Below are positions 34,836-47,500 of a stretch of DNA of 64,000 nucleotides, in pieces. Position numbers and translations under genes: made by a program. Origin of the DNA: Plasmodium coatneyi (taxonomy: Eukaryota; Apicomplexa; Aconoidasida; Haemosporida; Plasmodiidae). The notes beneath the pieces are model-generated. The model was not told where the DNA came from and made no database searches. It saw only the letters and a list, made by a program, of their open reading frames with translations. Location: assembly GCF_001680005.1 (NCBI RefSeq), contig NC_033567.1, forward strand, positions 1,550,001 through 1,614,000, written 5' to 3'. Positions within the stretch are counted from its first letter, which is position 1. The number at the start of each line of letters is the position of its first letter.

Positions 34836-37800
34836 ATGAAACGTGAAAAAAAAGCCGAAGCTAATACCTTCTTAAATAAGAAAAATTCAGAAGTAGAATT
34901 TTTTACGCCCAAGTCAAATTTGGCCCATGAGTGTGTAAGTAGAAACGTAGCATTCGACAATTTACACCAATATGTCAATACGAATGTTACAGAAGATCAG
35001 CTGAAAAAACGAAAGGGACATTCGAAAAGTTCTGCCCCTGCTGTGAAAAGGAAAAATGTCCCCTCAAAGGAAAAGCAAAAGGAGTGCTCAATTTTAAATT
35101 ATATAACCGGATTTAGCAATACGAAAAAGATTTTCCTTAAAAACGCCAATGCAGATGGTGATAAAAGGAAAGGAGTTATCCCCCCGAAAGACGGCACAAT
35201 TAAGAAGATAAAGGAAAAGATATCAGGTGTAAAAAAGAATAAAAGTTCCAAGAAAAGAATTTTTTCCGAAAGTTCAACAAACATATTGAGGTACTTTAAA
35301 AATGTCCATGTAAATAACAAAGAAAAAACGGAACGTACTACCAATTGTGGTACAGAGAAAAATGCACAAAATAGTTTAGACGATAAAGCTGTTAGAGATG
35401 CTAACAGCAAGTTTTATGCCCATGGAAATGGTGAGAATCATGCTAATGTACATGACGATATTTATTACGGCGAAAATAATGTGCACTCAGAAGTGTGGGG
35501 GGACCGAAAAAGGGTTAGGAGTGTAAATTACGAGAACAAAAGTTTAAGTGAAGGAAAAGTGCAACATGAATATGTTCAAAATAATTCCAAATTTGATTGT
35601 AACTACGAGGAATATTTGCAATCTACTTATTTATATTGTAAGAAACATTTCCTGTATCGTAAAATGGAATTCTTCAGCAAGTATTTGTTTTACCGTGAAA
35701 AGAGCATAAAAAATTTTATTTTCCTAATTGAAGCCCTATTTCTAAGAAAAAAATACATAGATGTGTTGGACATGCTGCAGCATTATAAGCGTTTGTGGAT
35801 ATTTTCTTACAAAGGTGTAAGGACAAAGCGAGGAACGGAAAAAAAGAACAATGCGCGGAAGAAAATCGAAACGGGGGACATATCAACGAAGGGAAATAAT
35901 TCTAAATGTGGAAAAGATTACACTAAATTTATTTCTCATAAATACAGAAGGAGTACATTTCTTAAGTTAGCTGTGCAAAATGGCCCAACACCCCCTACTG
36001 GGGAAATTAATGACGTGGAGCATAATAACATTTGCAATATTGAACACAGCCAAGTACAAAAATTTAAAAGAAAAAAAAGGAACGAGAAAATGCATACACA
36101 TAAAATGTGTACCATGGAATTGCTTTGTAAGCGTAAAAATATTTATGAAGTAAATAATTCCAATGGATTCATCACAAGCGGGGGAAAAACATGTAAAAGG
36201 AAAGCGTGCAACAAAATATACTGCATATGCTATGTCGCCTTTGTAAAAATTATGTCTCTCATCAGAATGCAAAATCAGAACTGCTTAAACAAATGCGTGA
36301 ATTTTATACAAAAGATAAGTAAGAAATGTTTGCTAAATAAGAATGGTCATTATTTGACCCATGCAGTTATTCACTTGTACGAATTAGCAGGTTTGTATAA
36401 TTACGCTCTGAAATATTCAATGCTGCTATTTTTGAAGTGCCCTGTGTATCCCCAAATTATTCTGAAGCTCTTCAGTTTTTCCATACTAAGCTTAAAAGAT
36501 GAAATTTATTTAATTCTACTAGCCAAGTATTGTAAGTGCATTTCCTGGATGAAATATTTCCTCCTCTTCATTTTGTACTCGGTGAATTACCAGTTTCGAA
36601 ATAATAAGACCGTTAGCAATTTTCTCCTCCTCCTTGATGGTGTCACAAAGGGGAGAACAAACATTGCCAAAAGGGGGAAAACAAACAATGTGGCAGGAAA
36701 AAGTGACCACAACGAAATGGAAGGAAAAATTAAACATAAGAAGTGGATTCAAAGTAGAAAAGTCTCCATGGAGCGGATTTGCCAACTTACCTGTGACAGC
36801 GAAAGGAACGATAGGGGTAAATATATTGAAGAGAGCGAACACCAAAAGGGTGAGGGAAGAAAATACGTTAACATCCCACAATATTTACAAAAGCACTCGA
36901 GTAAACAAAACATGCACCAATATGACCTTAACAGCAATGCACACATTTGCAGAAAAATTACATTGTACAACTCTTTATATAGCAAAGTGACACTGTACGA
37001 TGCATATGTGTACATTGCGCAAAATAAATTTTCAGATTATTTTCCAAAAATTTTCCTATATTCCAAATTACACATAATAATAAATATCAAAAGAAGTTTT
37101 TATGAACAAAATTATCCCATGTGTTATAGTTTATGCAAACTGCTACTGATGGATCACATGTATGACTCATCAGTGGTAGCATTTTTTGTTAACTCTGCAT
37201 ATTTATTAAAAAAAGTTAGCGCTATAAAACGATTGGCTCAAGAATTAAAAACAAACAACCGAAGAATTTATTTTCTCTTTTGCAATGCAGCTTTGTTGTT
37301 ACATTTTAAACAAATCGAACGATCTATTCAAATATATAAATATATTGTGGACTCATATCAGAACATTTTTTCTGATCTCTATTTTTATTCCTTGTTTAAT
37401 TTAATATATACTCTACAATTGACGCAGAAAGCGCACCAAATTGTTATTTTTTGTAAAAATTTAAATAAGTTATTTTTTAATAATATACATTCTTATATAT
37501 TACTATCATATTACTATTTTGTAAATGACATTCCAACCAAGTGTTACGCCTCCCTTAGGAGAGCTCATCAAATATATCGATATCACCCTGATACGTTTTA
37601 TCTCCTTTCTTTACTCGCGCTACAGGCTAAAAGGTAAGAAAGTGAATATATATATATATATAGGTGCGCTCCTTTAGATCATGTCTTCATCCCCAATTTG
37701 CACACACAAATGTGTATACACTTTTGTGCTGAGTGCGAATTGCGCATGGAGGGGTAGGCACACAGTAGCATCGCAATTAAAGGGAGTATACCCTGCATGT

Positions 37801-38890
37801 AAATTGTTCTTCCTCGGTGATGTGCCATAGTTTAACATATATGTGGTGTGTAATGATGAGGAGATTCAATTTATGGGCGAAAATGGCAATCTGACTTTAA
37901 GGCGTGTTTGTCTTACACTCCCCCTTATCAAATATAGCAAACAAACAACGCGCAAATGAACAACACATGAGTCTTCGCATAGGCGCATACGCTTGAACTC
38001 ATGTGCCTATGTCGTTTCGATAATATGTTTATTTATAAACACTTAAACGCAAAAATGTTTACCCGCCATTTTGCTTGTGCGTATCCATATCTGCCCACCA
38101 GTGACAATGCATAAGAAACATACCTCTTCCCATTAGGTACGAAGAATACTGCGCCTTTAGCGAACTAGCTCTTTTTTTCAGTTTAAGGAACCGAAATCTC
38201 AGAAACTATGTTTTTTCCAACATTTATGGAAAGCAACATAAGCACGTTCCATCTCATTTGTTAAGCTACCATTTGGAGATAATTGATCCCGACAGAAGCA
38301 CGACTTTGAGCATCCCCAATTTAAGCTCCCTCTTGAATTACGTGTACTTTGAGGGGTTAATGAAATCTTACATTATACTTCACTTTTGTTCGGCGAAAAG
38401 GTATGCAGAAAGATAACTGGAGTGAGTAGGTTTGCACAATTTTTTCCGCGTTGGCTTCGTTGGAAAGAGGCTACACGCGTGTGTATGGGGGTGCACACAC
38501 AAATGAATTTTTTCATGTATAAATACCATAATATAATGCCCAATCGAGTTGAAATTACTACAAAGAAACTACATCGATGTTTCATCCAAAAAAATTGGAA
38601 AAAAAAACGCTTTCTTTTTTAGGTCCCATATAAACTATCTCATGTTGAGTAAAAATCTGGGCATCATTGCTGCACAATTTTTCCCAGAGAATTTAAGCTT
38701 ATTACATAGTAAGGGGAAAAAGCCAATAGTGTAAAATGAAAAGAGTAAAACGAATTGCTTTGCAAATGGCAGTCCTATGTACATCACCATTTTTATCGCT
38801 AACTTTCTATGTTTAGTTTTGAAATATATCGATGACGTTAGACGAAGGGAGAAGATGGAAAAAAGAAAAAAAGCCCAAATTTTGCATTAA
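34836..38890 (+). CDS. TPR-like helical repeat protein, identity unresolved
   Basis: Four exons, 34836-37633, 38137-38400, 38623-38708 and 38817-38890, with phase-consistent gt..ag junctions, give 1073 residues. The first third is basic and low-complexity (Lys/Asn-rich), suggesting a nuclear protein. From about residue 250 on, helical pairs typical of tetratricopeptide repeats are visible, for example RSIQIYKYIVDSYQNIFSD and SYYYFVNDIPTKCYASLRRA then HPDTFYLLSLLALQAKRYEE. The C-terminus is a charged helix (DDVRRREKMEKRKKAQ). Candidates are a TFIIIC tau131/GTF3C3-type subunit or a TPR subunit of the anaphase-promoting complex; neither is established by eye. Exon 3 could run on to a stop at 38734, but the gtaagg donor at 38709 and the open, charged exon 4 favour splicing. 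It fits the recalled PF3D7_0809800 slot. Confidence 0.85.
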
Positions 38891-40070
38891 TGACGTTTCC
38901 TAGGAGAAAGGCACAGGGAGAATTTCCCCCATTGCGTAATTTTAAAATGAAGTTCATACATATACGCACATACATGTGCGTATCTAGCTGCATGCTTTCA
39001 CTCTCACCGTTTGGCTAGCCATCTATGATGCACTTTTGGAGTGTTTTAGCTACCCACCCAAGAACCTCGCAGGATACGTAGCTGTAGCTTTTTTCACCCC
39101 ATCCGTGAGGTGTTACTCTGCCCCGACATGTAAAATGTAAGTCTGTATGCACATATGCATATCTATATATATGTGTGTGTGTATGTGCTCTTATATATAT
39201 ACGTTTACGTGCATGCATATGGACAAACGGGCCAAGCTCTAGGCTTATTTGCACTTTTTAGTAATTTTTTGTTTTCACGACTTGTCGATTTACCTGCATA
39301 ATGCGCATATAACCATTTGTTTATGAGCACATGCCAGCCATTTTGTCCCCCACGACGTGCAGTCAACTCTCTTACACCGTTACTTGCCCACATGCACGGG
39401 TGCACTTCACTCTTGTGAGAGGTTCATCCGGAATGGCAAGACATCAAATGCGATTCAGTCATAATATGGAAGTAGCCAATGCATGCACTGCTATGCTAGC
39501 ACGAGAAACAGAAAAATACATATATGAAAAAATAAAATACATCCCTATGGCTGACCATGTCGGGGAGTTTCGAAATAACCGCTGCTAAAAGAAACGATTG
39601 CACATAAATGACGTTTCGTGTATTTTTTTCTATACCACTTTTTTTTTTTTTTTTTTTTCGGCGCAATGGAACGGCACCGAACTTCTACGGCAGCACTAAA
39701 TTTTTCTGTAGGTATAAATTTGTAGAAATAAAAAATTGGTGAGCTCTACACATTTTATATCACACAAAAAAAGGGTAATTGCAATATAGGAAATATTCTA
39801 CCCTGTTTAATAGACTTTAAAAGGGATTATTTTATTATTATTTTTTTTTCCCCATTTCCACCGCATGTATTCACTGTAACAACACCGAAATTATTTTCAC
39901 AGGTGCATTTGCGCATGTAAAGCAAAACGCAGAAAGGCGTGCATCACACTTCGTGCATGCGGTGTGTAATAAAGGTTTTTTCGGCTCTACATGCATTATT
40001 CATCACTATATATTGAGTTGGTTCCGCTTACGAAACTCTCTTCGACCGCTGTACTTTGCTTCTTCCCAAA
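38891..40070. other. Intergenic region before the RuvB-like gene
   Basis: 1.2 kb with T tracts (about 39639-39658), short TA/TG microsatellite runs near 39164-39185, and no recognisable gene. It probably contains the RUVBL1 promoter. Confidence 0.55.
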
Positions 40071-41389
40071 ATGAATATCATTGAATCGAATAGGGAAAAG
40101 GAGAGGATAAGCCTGCACAGCCATATTAGTGGCTTGGGGCTAGATGCGGACGGGTTCGTGCAGGACTTGAACTTTGAGCAGAAAAAAAGGAAAGGCGGCA
40201 AAGTGGGCGTCAACGGGTTCATGAATGGGCATCCAAATGGGGTAACAAATGGGCATCCGAATGGGGTAACAAATGAGCAGGCAAACCCGGATGACGCATT
40301 ATGTAACGAATTCACAGGTAACGGAATGGAAGAAGAGCAGGGAATGAAGGCAAACAGTGAACTTAATGGGTATGTGCACACAAATGGGGAGTGCACTCAT
40401 CCCCAGGAAGAAAGCGACGATGAAGTATATCGAAACTTCTACAACTGCAAAGGAATGATTGGACAAAAGAAAGCGAGAGAAGCCGCAGGAATATTTATCA
40501 ATCTAATTAAGGAAAAAAATATATGCAAATGTTTGCTCTTAGCAGGCCCCAGTGGAAGCGGAAAAACAGCCATAGCAATAGCTATAAGTAAGGAAATTAG
40601 TGAAGATTCCATCCCTTTTTGCATCTTCAATGCATCTCAGGTATATTCTTGTGAAGTAAAAAAAACAGAAATATTAACTCAATATATAAGGAAAAGTATC
40701 GGCGTAAAAATAAAAGAAATAAAAGAAGTGTTTGAGGGTGAAGTCATAAACATAGAACCATTTTACGATGATACATACGAAGAAAAAAAAATTTCCTATG
40801 TACATATTACCTTGAAGACTTTGAAGGAACAAAAAAAAATAAAAATTCATTCATCTATATATGATAATATTGTCAAAGAGAAAATTCAAGAAAAAGATAT
40901 TATATACATTGAATCACACAGCGGGTTAGTTAAACGGGTAGGGAAATGCAGCTTATACCAAGATATGTTTGATATCGAGACGGACACGTTTGTTGACTTA
41001 CCTAAAGGAAATGTGCATAAGAAAAAAAATATCATTCAGAATGTTACCCTCTACGATTTAGATATATCTAATGTGCAGCCAAAGGATAATATTCTCAATT
41101 TTTTGCAAAACTCTAAATCTAAGAAAACCGAAATTACCGATAAACTGAGAAATGAAATTAACAAAATTGTTTATAAATATGTCGACCAGGGGATAGCTCA
41201 AATTATACCGGGAGTCCTCTTCATTGACGAGGTGCCAATTTTTTCACTCCAAAAGATGAAGTGAAATGAAGTGCAACAAAATAACGAAAAACAAATTAAA
41301 ATGACCTAATGTGTGCTGCGAAAAGGATACACACTCCGTCCCCTTCGAATTAATTTGCACATTCTGCCTTTTGTGAAATACGCTGCTTG

Positions 41390-41420
<31 letters not shown>

Positions 41421-42423
41421 AGGGCAATCCCCTCACCCGCAGGCGAATCCTAGTTGCATTCCTCATTCGTTCGTTTTCAATTCCGCAGGTGCATATGCTA
41501 GACATTGAGTGCTTCACATACTTGAACCGAACTTTGGAATCCAACTTGGCCCCCATAGTCATTTTGGCCACAAATCGAGGAATATGCAACATAAAAGGTG
41601 TCCTTTCTATTTCTTTAACGGCTAACCATACTGAAGCATGCATACAAGCACATGCCTGAATGTACACGTATGTTCGTTCTCATTCACTTACACAATCACC
41701 TGCAAATACGCCCCACTCAGGTACGAACATTATATCTGCCCACGGAATCCCAGTTGACTTACTCGATCGAATCATAATTGTTAAAACCATGTTGTACAAT
41801 AAAGACGAAATACTGCAGGTATGCAAAGGTGGAAACTGGCTCGACGTGTAAACCCACATACATATGTGCACTACCTATGCGTGTGCATTGTGCCGTCGAG
41901 GAACCTGCAAACTAGGCATTCCGCTCCCTTTCACAAAACCTCTTCTCATTTTTTCATTCCCACTGTTCGCATCTTTTCTCTTGCATCCCATCCTCTAAGG
42001 TTCTAAAACTGAGGTGCAAATTTGAGAAAATAAAAATCGAAAACGAAGCCTTACATTACTTGGCAGACATAGGTAAATGAAACAAATTAAGAGAAAATGC
42101 AGTTATGTATGTGGGTGTGGGGTGCACTTTGTTGTTTTCATTGCGCCCTGTTGACTTTGCTATGTGCACCCTTCCGTGTTTAGTTTTTTGTGAATGTATT
42201 TATTTTTTTACAATTTTTCCATCCCATTTTTTCCCCCTGTTCAGGCATCCAGTGTTCCCTAAGATATGCCATTCAACTTTTAACCCCAGCGAAAATATTA
42301 TCCAAAAGAAAAGGGAAAAAAAGGATAAATAAAAGCATCATAGAAATTGTTTCGTCCATTTTTTTTGACACAAAAAGATCCACGCAGCTTCTCTTGGACG
42401 ACAAAAATAAATATTTGTACTAG
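40071..42423 (+). CDS. RuvB-like AAA+ ATPase 1 (RUVBL1 / Pontin)
   Basis: Five exons, 40071-41231, 41489-41597, 41721-41818, 42000-42072 and 42245-42423, all phase-consistent, give 539 residues. This AAA+ helicase-like ATPase forms rings with RUVBL2 in INO80, SWR1, NuA4/TIP60 and R2TP complexes. Motifs: HSHISGLGLD, MIGQKKAREAAGI, Walker A GPSGSGKTA (159-167; usual GPPGTGKTA), QVYSCEVKKTEILTQ, LPKGNVHKKKNIIQNVTLYD, Walker B LFIDEVHMLDIECFTYLNR (assembled across intron 1), sensor region VILATNRGICNIKGT, and HGIPVDLLDRIIIVKTM. RUVBL1 rather than RUVBL2 is favoured by the close match to the human RUVBL1 C-terminal half. About 85 extra residues (roughly 32-122) sit before the GQ..AREA motif. The start is ATG 40071; no in-frame ATG precedes it. 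It matches recalled PF3D7_0809700. Confidence 0.95.
40223..40270 (+). repeat. Two 24-bp tandem repeats coding NGHPNGVT
   Basis: Two near-identical 24-base units encode NGHPNGVT twice inside the Plasmodium-specific insert of the RuvB-like protein. They differ by one base and keep the frame. Copy-number variation between strains is plausible. Confidence 0.9.
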
Positions 42424-44550
42424 ATTGCTACGTGAATATAATAAGCACCACTTGTATTTAAGTCGTACATTAAAAAAAAAGGGACGAAAAAAATATTTGA
42501 CCAATTTCGTTAGTTGCGGAGCAGAGCTTATCTAGAACGGCGATGTGCGCACGCGAATTCTTATGCTTATCTAGCTTTGTACACTAACAAGTGTTGTCAT
42601 AAATGTGCATTTACGTGTGTATTTTCCTTCCGCAGTTCACCCTATGCAACCACGCACGTTCCTTGTTTTGATAAATTTACCCTTACAACTCGCAAAGGAA
42701 AAAAAAAAAATCCAAATAAGGGATACTTTTTACATGTCAATTTTGTTTCATTTTGTTATATAATTAAATGTGCCAAAATGGAGGGAAAAATTTAAGTGAA
42801 CATTCACCTTTTGCACACCTATAAATTAAAAACAGGCGCGAGAAATAATCCAAGCTTCCCCCGTGGGCGTTTTGTGTTTCCTGCGGAACTTTGCTAACGT
42901 GGCAATTTTGTTTTGCTTCATTATTTATCTGTCTTATTTTTTATTTTAATTTTTTTCCCACTTAAATGAATTTTTCACTTTAAAATTTTTTGTCCTTTTC
43001 CCCAACATATATTCCTTTGTGACGAAATGACACTCCTATAGCCCTTTTATCGTTTAAAAAAAGAAAGAGATCGTTATATTGTCATGTACAAATAAATTCT
43101 CGCAAAAAGGATTACGAGATTAGCGCTGTTAAAATATTTGCCAATGGTTCAAATGGCTAACTTGTGCATATTACAAAAACGAATTTCAAAAATAGATTTT
43201 CGTCGCAAGTGTGTTGCGCAGAAGGGGTGGTTCCCAAACGAAGATCCTTCAGATGAAACAGTTCGCACTCTCCGGGGGTCACAATTGAGAAATGCATTGC
43301 TTCACTCACAAAATGTGCTAAATATTGTTTAAAAAAAAAAAAAAAAATTAATTTGTATTTCCATCATTTGACTGCGTATTTTAACATTAAAAATTTTATT
43401 TTCGTCCGTTTTTTCCTCGCATTTCTTCCCTTTTATGTGCCCCTTTGTTACTTTTCCTTTGTTAAGTTTTCCAGCAAGCTGAGTACCCTTTGGACCTATT
43501 TATAGCTTCGCGCACCATCGGGGAGGAAATAATTAAATTCGCATTCCTACTTTGCGTCGTCCGAATGGTTCGAAGTGTATGATAAAGGCAAATTGGGAAA
43601 AGTTCAGAGGGAAATAAAAATGGGCACACTGACATAGCAATTGTTTTAAAGTTTCCCGTACTTTGCATAAATAGGCACAAGCATGTGCATATGCATACAT
43701 GTGTACGTGGAATGCAGATAGCTACAATTTTTAGGGCATCACACATATGCGGGCACTTCACATGTTAGTTCATTCCATTTTTTTTTTTTTTTCTTTTTTT
43801 CAAGATGTAATGTGCGAAAGGGTGAAAATAGTTTTTATGGGAAAATCGCGAAAAGTAAGATCACTAATTAATTTGACACTGTAGATGCGAGGACATTTTT
43901 TTTTTTTCTCTTTTTTTTTTTTTTTTGCTACAATGTGAGCAGATTCCTCTCCTGCTGTAGTACCCTTTGCGCTTTTTTAAGTATGATGTATTAGTAGCTT
44001 ATTTTATTTCAACCTTATTCTGTTTGTCCTTCCTTTTCCATTTCGACCATTTTGTCCTTTATGTTTTGTTAATGTTCGAAATAAGACAAACGGAAGGGGG
44101 GGAAAAAATAAGCAAAAGGTATAGGAGAGAGTAACAAACGAATTAGTAAATGGGTGACTGGAGCAGAGCAGTGGAACGCATTGAGAGAGGTCTCCATATG
44201 TGGTTATCTTCATCGAGCTATAATATTCTGCAGTACCCAAAAAGGACCATGTGACTCTTTTTTTTTTCTTTTTTTTTTTTGGGAGCCATTTTTTGGAGCA
44301 CTTTTTTGAAGTTCTTTTTTAATTTTTAAGGATGCGCTGCGGAAAAAATGGTCGCCAGAGAAGTAGTACTTGAAATAGACAAATGTAAAGGGGACACGAA
44401 GCAGCGAAGCTGAGCAAGCTGCTAACACGGTTAATACGGTTAATACTGCTAATACTGCTTGCCTGTTAAACGGGCGGACGAAAGAACCAAGCGGCTAAGC
44501 AACCAAGTGATCTGCCGCATAACAGGGAACTAGCACAGGCACGGACAAAA
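42424..44550. other. Intergenic region upstream of separase
   Basis: 2.1 kb with T tracts and no recognised gene. The longest non-repetitive frame is about 62 codons (43144-43332) with no family resemblance. Short near-repeats (gttaatac, gctaatac) lie at about 44430-44460 in the separase leader. Confidence 0.55.
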
Positions 44551-47500
44551 ATGATAAGGAAGGAGTCCAATATATACGAGAAGCTGGACCGGATAGTGTG
44601 CGATGTGTTGCGAAACATAGATGCAGAGGCTAAAGGGGTAGGTGAAGAGGCACACGATAAGGGGAGTACAAATTATGCGGATGAAAAAAACACAAACGAA
44701 CGGGTGTATAAAAAATTCTTCGAACTCTTTAACAAGGAGAGTTACTTAGAAAAGCTAACACATGACGAATTAGTAGCAGCATATAGAGACAAAAATGCAC
44801 ACAAGTACCTATTTTACATGTTCGAATGTTTACTTAATAAAATCACCCAAACGAGGAATGTAAGACACCTAGATTTTTTATTTCTCATACTTAGATACAT
44901 TACGTATCTGTGGTTTCTTCTCTCCAACGATGATAAAGTAGTTTTAATATTCTACTACTATTTCAAGTTCGTGGATTTGTTGTTTAATTTAAAATTTGTG
45001 AGATGCTCCTTTTTTGTGAATATTTACAATTTGCTAATATATTTTTATATGAAGGATAAAAGGAAAAAAAAAAAAATTGTCTTTCCAGTGAAAAAATTAA
45101 CCGAAAAGGAAGCAGGCTTCCACATAAAAAATGTCATAACCGAATTGAACAAAATAATTGCAAATGAAAATGCTCATTTTGTTGAGTCTGTTGGGAAGGA
45201 AAATAAATCTGTGAATGTCCAAGGTCATACCCTGTCATGTGGAAATGCGGAAGAAGATGCATGTACACATGCGGGTACGCAAAATGTGTATGATTACCTA
45301 TGGGTTGGCTATAATCCAGGACAAAACCAGCCTCAGGAAAAGAAGCATAAAAATAAGCATACGGAAAAAATCAAGTCAGATGGTACTGAGGAGGAGAAGT
45401 CATTTTTCCTCATAACAAAATGTCAAAATTGGAATAATGAAAGTTGTAACTTCCCCATTTTTAGCATTTTCTCAGTTAGTGCGTCGTACAATCTCTTTCT
45501 AAACATTACGAAGCATTTGTTCAAAATTAGTGTCTACGATTTTGGCATCTTTTTTCCCCTCCTAAGTACGCTTAACGTGGAATTTCTACTTTCTCATTTT
45601 CACCTTTTTGAAATTTTGCACTATGTCCAACTGGAGGAGGTGAACACGGACATACGTGACTCCAAAAAGGAAACAAAAATTGTGTCAATTAGTTCGAGCC
45701 AATCTACACCTTACAAAGCGAATGAACAAGTCACCACGGAACAGAAGAAACATCTTGCAAACAACGAAGGGATCTTTTCAAATAATAATAAGAGTTACAA
45801 AAAAATTTTGTGGAATATCCTTTTTGAAGAGCTAAAAAAGGTATACATTGTAGACACGAAAAATGTGAATTATACATTAAAAATGTTAAAGTACTCTTTT
45901 AGCTTTTTTCTGTTTGAAGAAAAATTTGCACTAAAAGGTAAGGATTGCGGAACTCCCGTGACAAATAAAAAAGAACACACGTTCGCGCACATTTCGCAAA
46001 TATATTTAAAAGAGTTACTAAAATTTAGTCTCTCCTTTGTGAATAGTTTAATGAGCTCAAGAACGCTAAATGAGGAAGTCATCTTTAAGGCCATTTCGTA
46101 CGTGTTTTATTTGCTCTCCAAATTGATATGCAACACGAGTAATAATTTAAGAAAATGCATTCTGCTCAATAACGATAATAATCTTACCCTCGTTGCGTTA
46201 ATTACGTATATTTATAAATATTTCAAAAGGGTTTACCTGGAGAAGGATGTAACAGGTGATGTGCAAAAGGGTGGTAACCGTACCTCTGTTGGAAGTGGTG
46301 AAGGTCAAAATAAATTGAAATACACATTTGTGACGCTCGAAAAAGTGTACCAAAAAATTCAAGAATGCTTGTACATAGTTCTAACCGTTGACGAATTTGT
46401 TGAAGGGAATGTCAAAAAAAAGTTAGCGCAATGTAGTGATGGAGCGATGTCCCATTCTGATGGGCGCCACGACGAAAGACAAAATGCAGATTGCTGCGAC
46501 TTGTACTTTTGTATCATTATCAAGATCAACAAAATGAACATGTTTTATTCTAATTTGGAAATTATAAAAATGCTGTCACAGAAGGATAGGAACGTGTTCA
46601 GAAAATATATATACACCATTAACAAGAACAATGAAAATTTTGGCTCTTTTTTTTCGTGTCTACTAAATATTGACTATAAGGAAAATCAGCATGATACGCT
46701 TTTAAAGAAGTACATCTCCAATTTGAAGGAAAAAAAAAATTATAAAAATAAAAAGTTAATCAAGCTAATGAAGCCTTACCATTCTCCACTGAAGTACATA
46801 ATTTTGAAAAATGAAATTGACCAAGATGGGGCAAAAAAAAGTTCCGCAAGGAAAAGCACCCTGGCAGTCAATTTTTCACACACGGATTACAATATTCATA
46901 CTTTTGGGGATGATAAGCGGAAGGTTACTGACCTGCGAGCCAAAAGGAAGAGCATGTACGAGTTTGGGAGAGGTGAAAAGGGAAGTGATCATTCCAGGCC
47001 TCTCCAAAATGACGACGGGATGGATGGCGATTCAGCAGATGACATAACAACCGATGAAACCTCATCCGACGATGACCCCACCGATAAAGACTCAGCCGAT
47101 TGTGACGAGACAGAACCTATGGACAGCCCCCTAAGCTGCCCACGCAGCTGCCCTAAGGACTACTTTTCCGACGGGCTGAAGCGCGTGGATGCCTCCCATT
47201 CCCACCCAAAGGTGAAAAAAAAAGACATGCCGATATTTGAGAATTCCACCCTTCGAATCAGGAAGAAGCAACTGGACGGAACCAACATCGATTTTAAAAA
47301 CGTGTGCCACAGTATCACTCTTACCATTAAAAGGTGCATACTAATCTCAGAGAGTATTATTACCTATTTTAAAACTCACCAAGGGTTTGAAGCTAACTTT
47401 AACATTTACGTGTGCAAAAATATATTTATTAATTTTTTAAGAGTTTGCCTTTTGTGTGGCAGTCTCTTTTCGTACCTCTGCGTTAAGCTTAACTATGAGG

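Noticed and set aside
38709..38734. Unspliced end of the TPR protein at 38734
   Set aside because: A good gtaagg donor and a phase-matched open exon at 38817-38890 favour splicing, though an alternative end is possible.
40056..40070. Upstream start of the RuvB-like gene at 40056
   Set aside because: That codon is TTG; the first ATG in frame is 40071.
43144..43332. 62-codon frame between RuvB-like and separase genes
   Set aside because: Non-repetitive but with no similarity, no splice signals and no supporting context.
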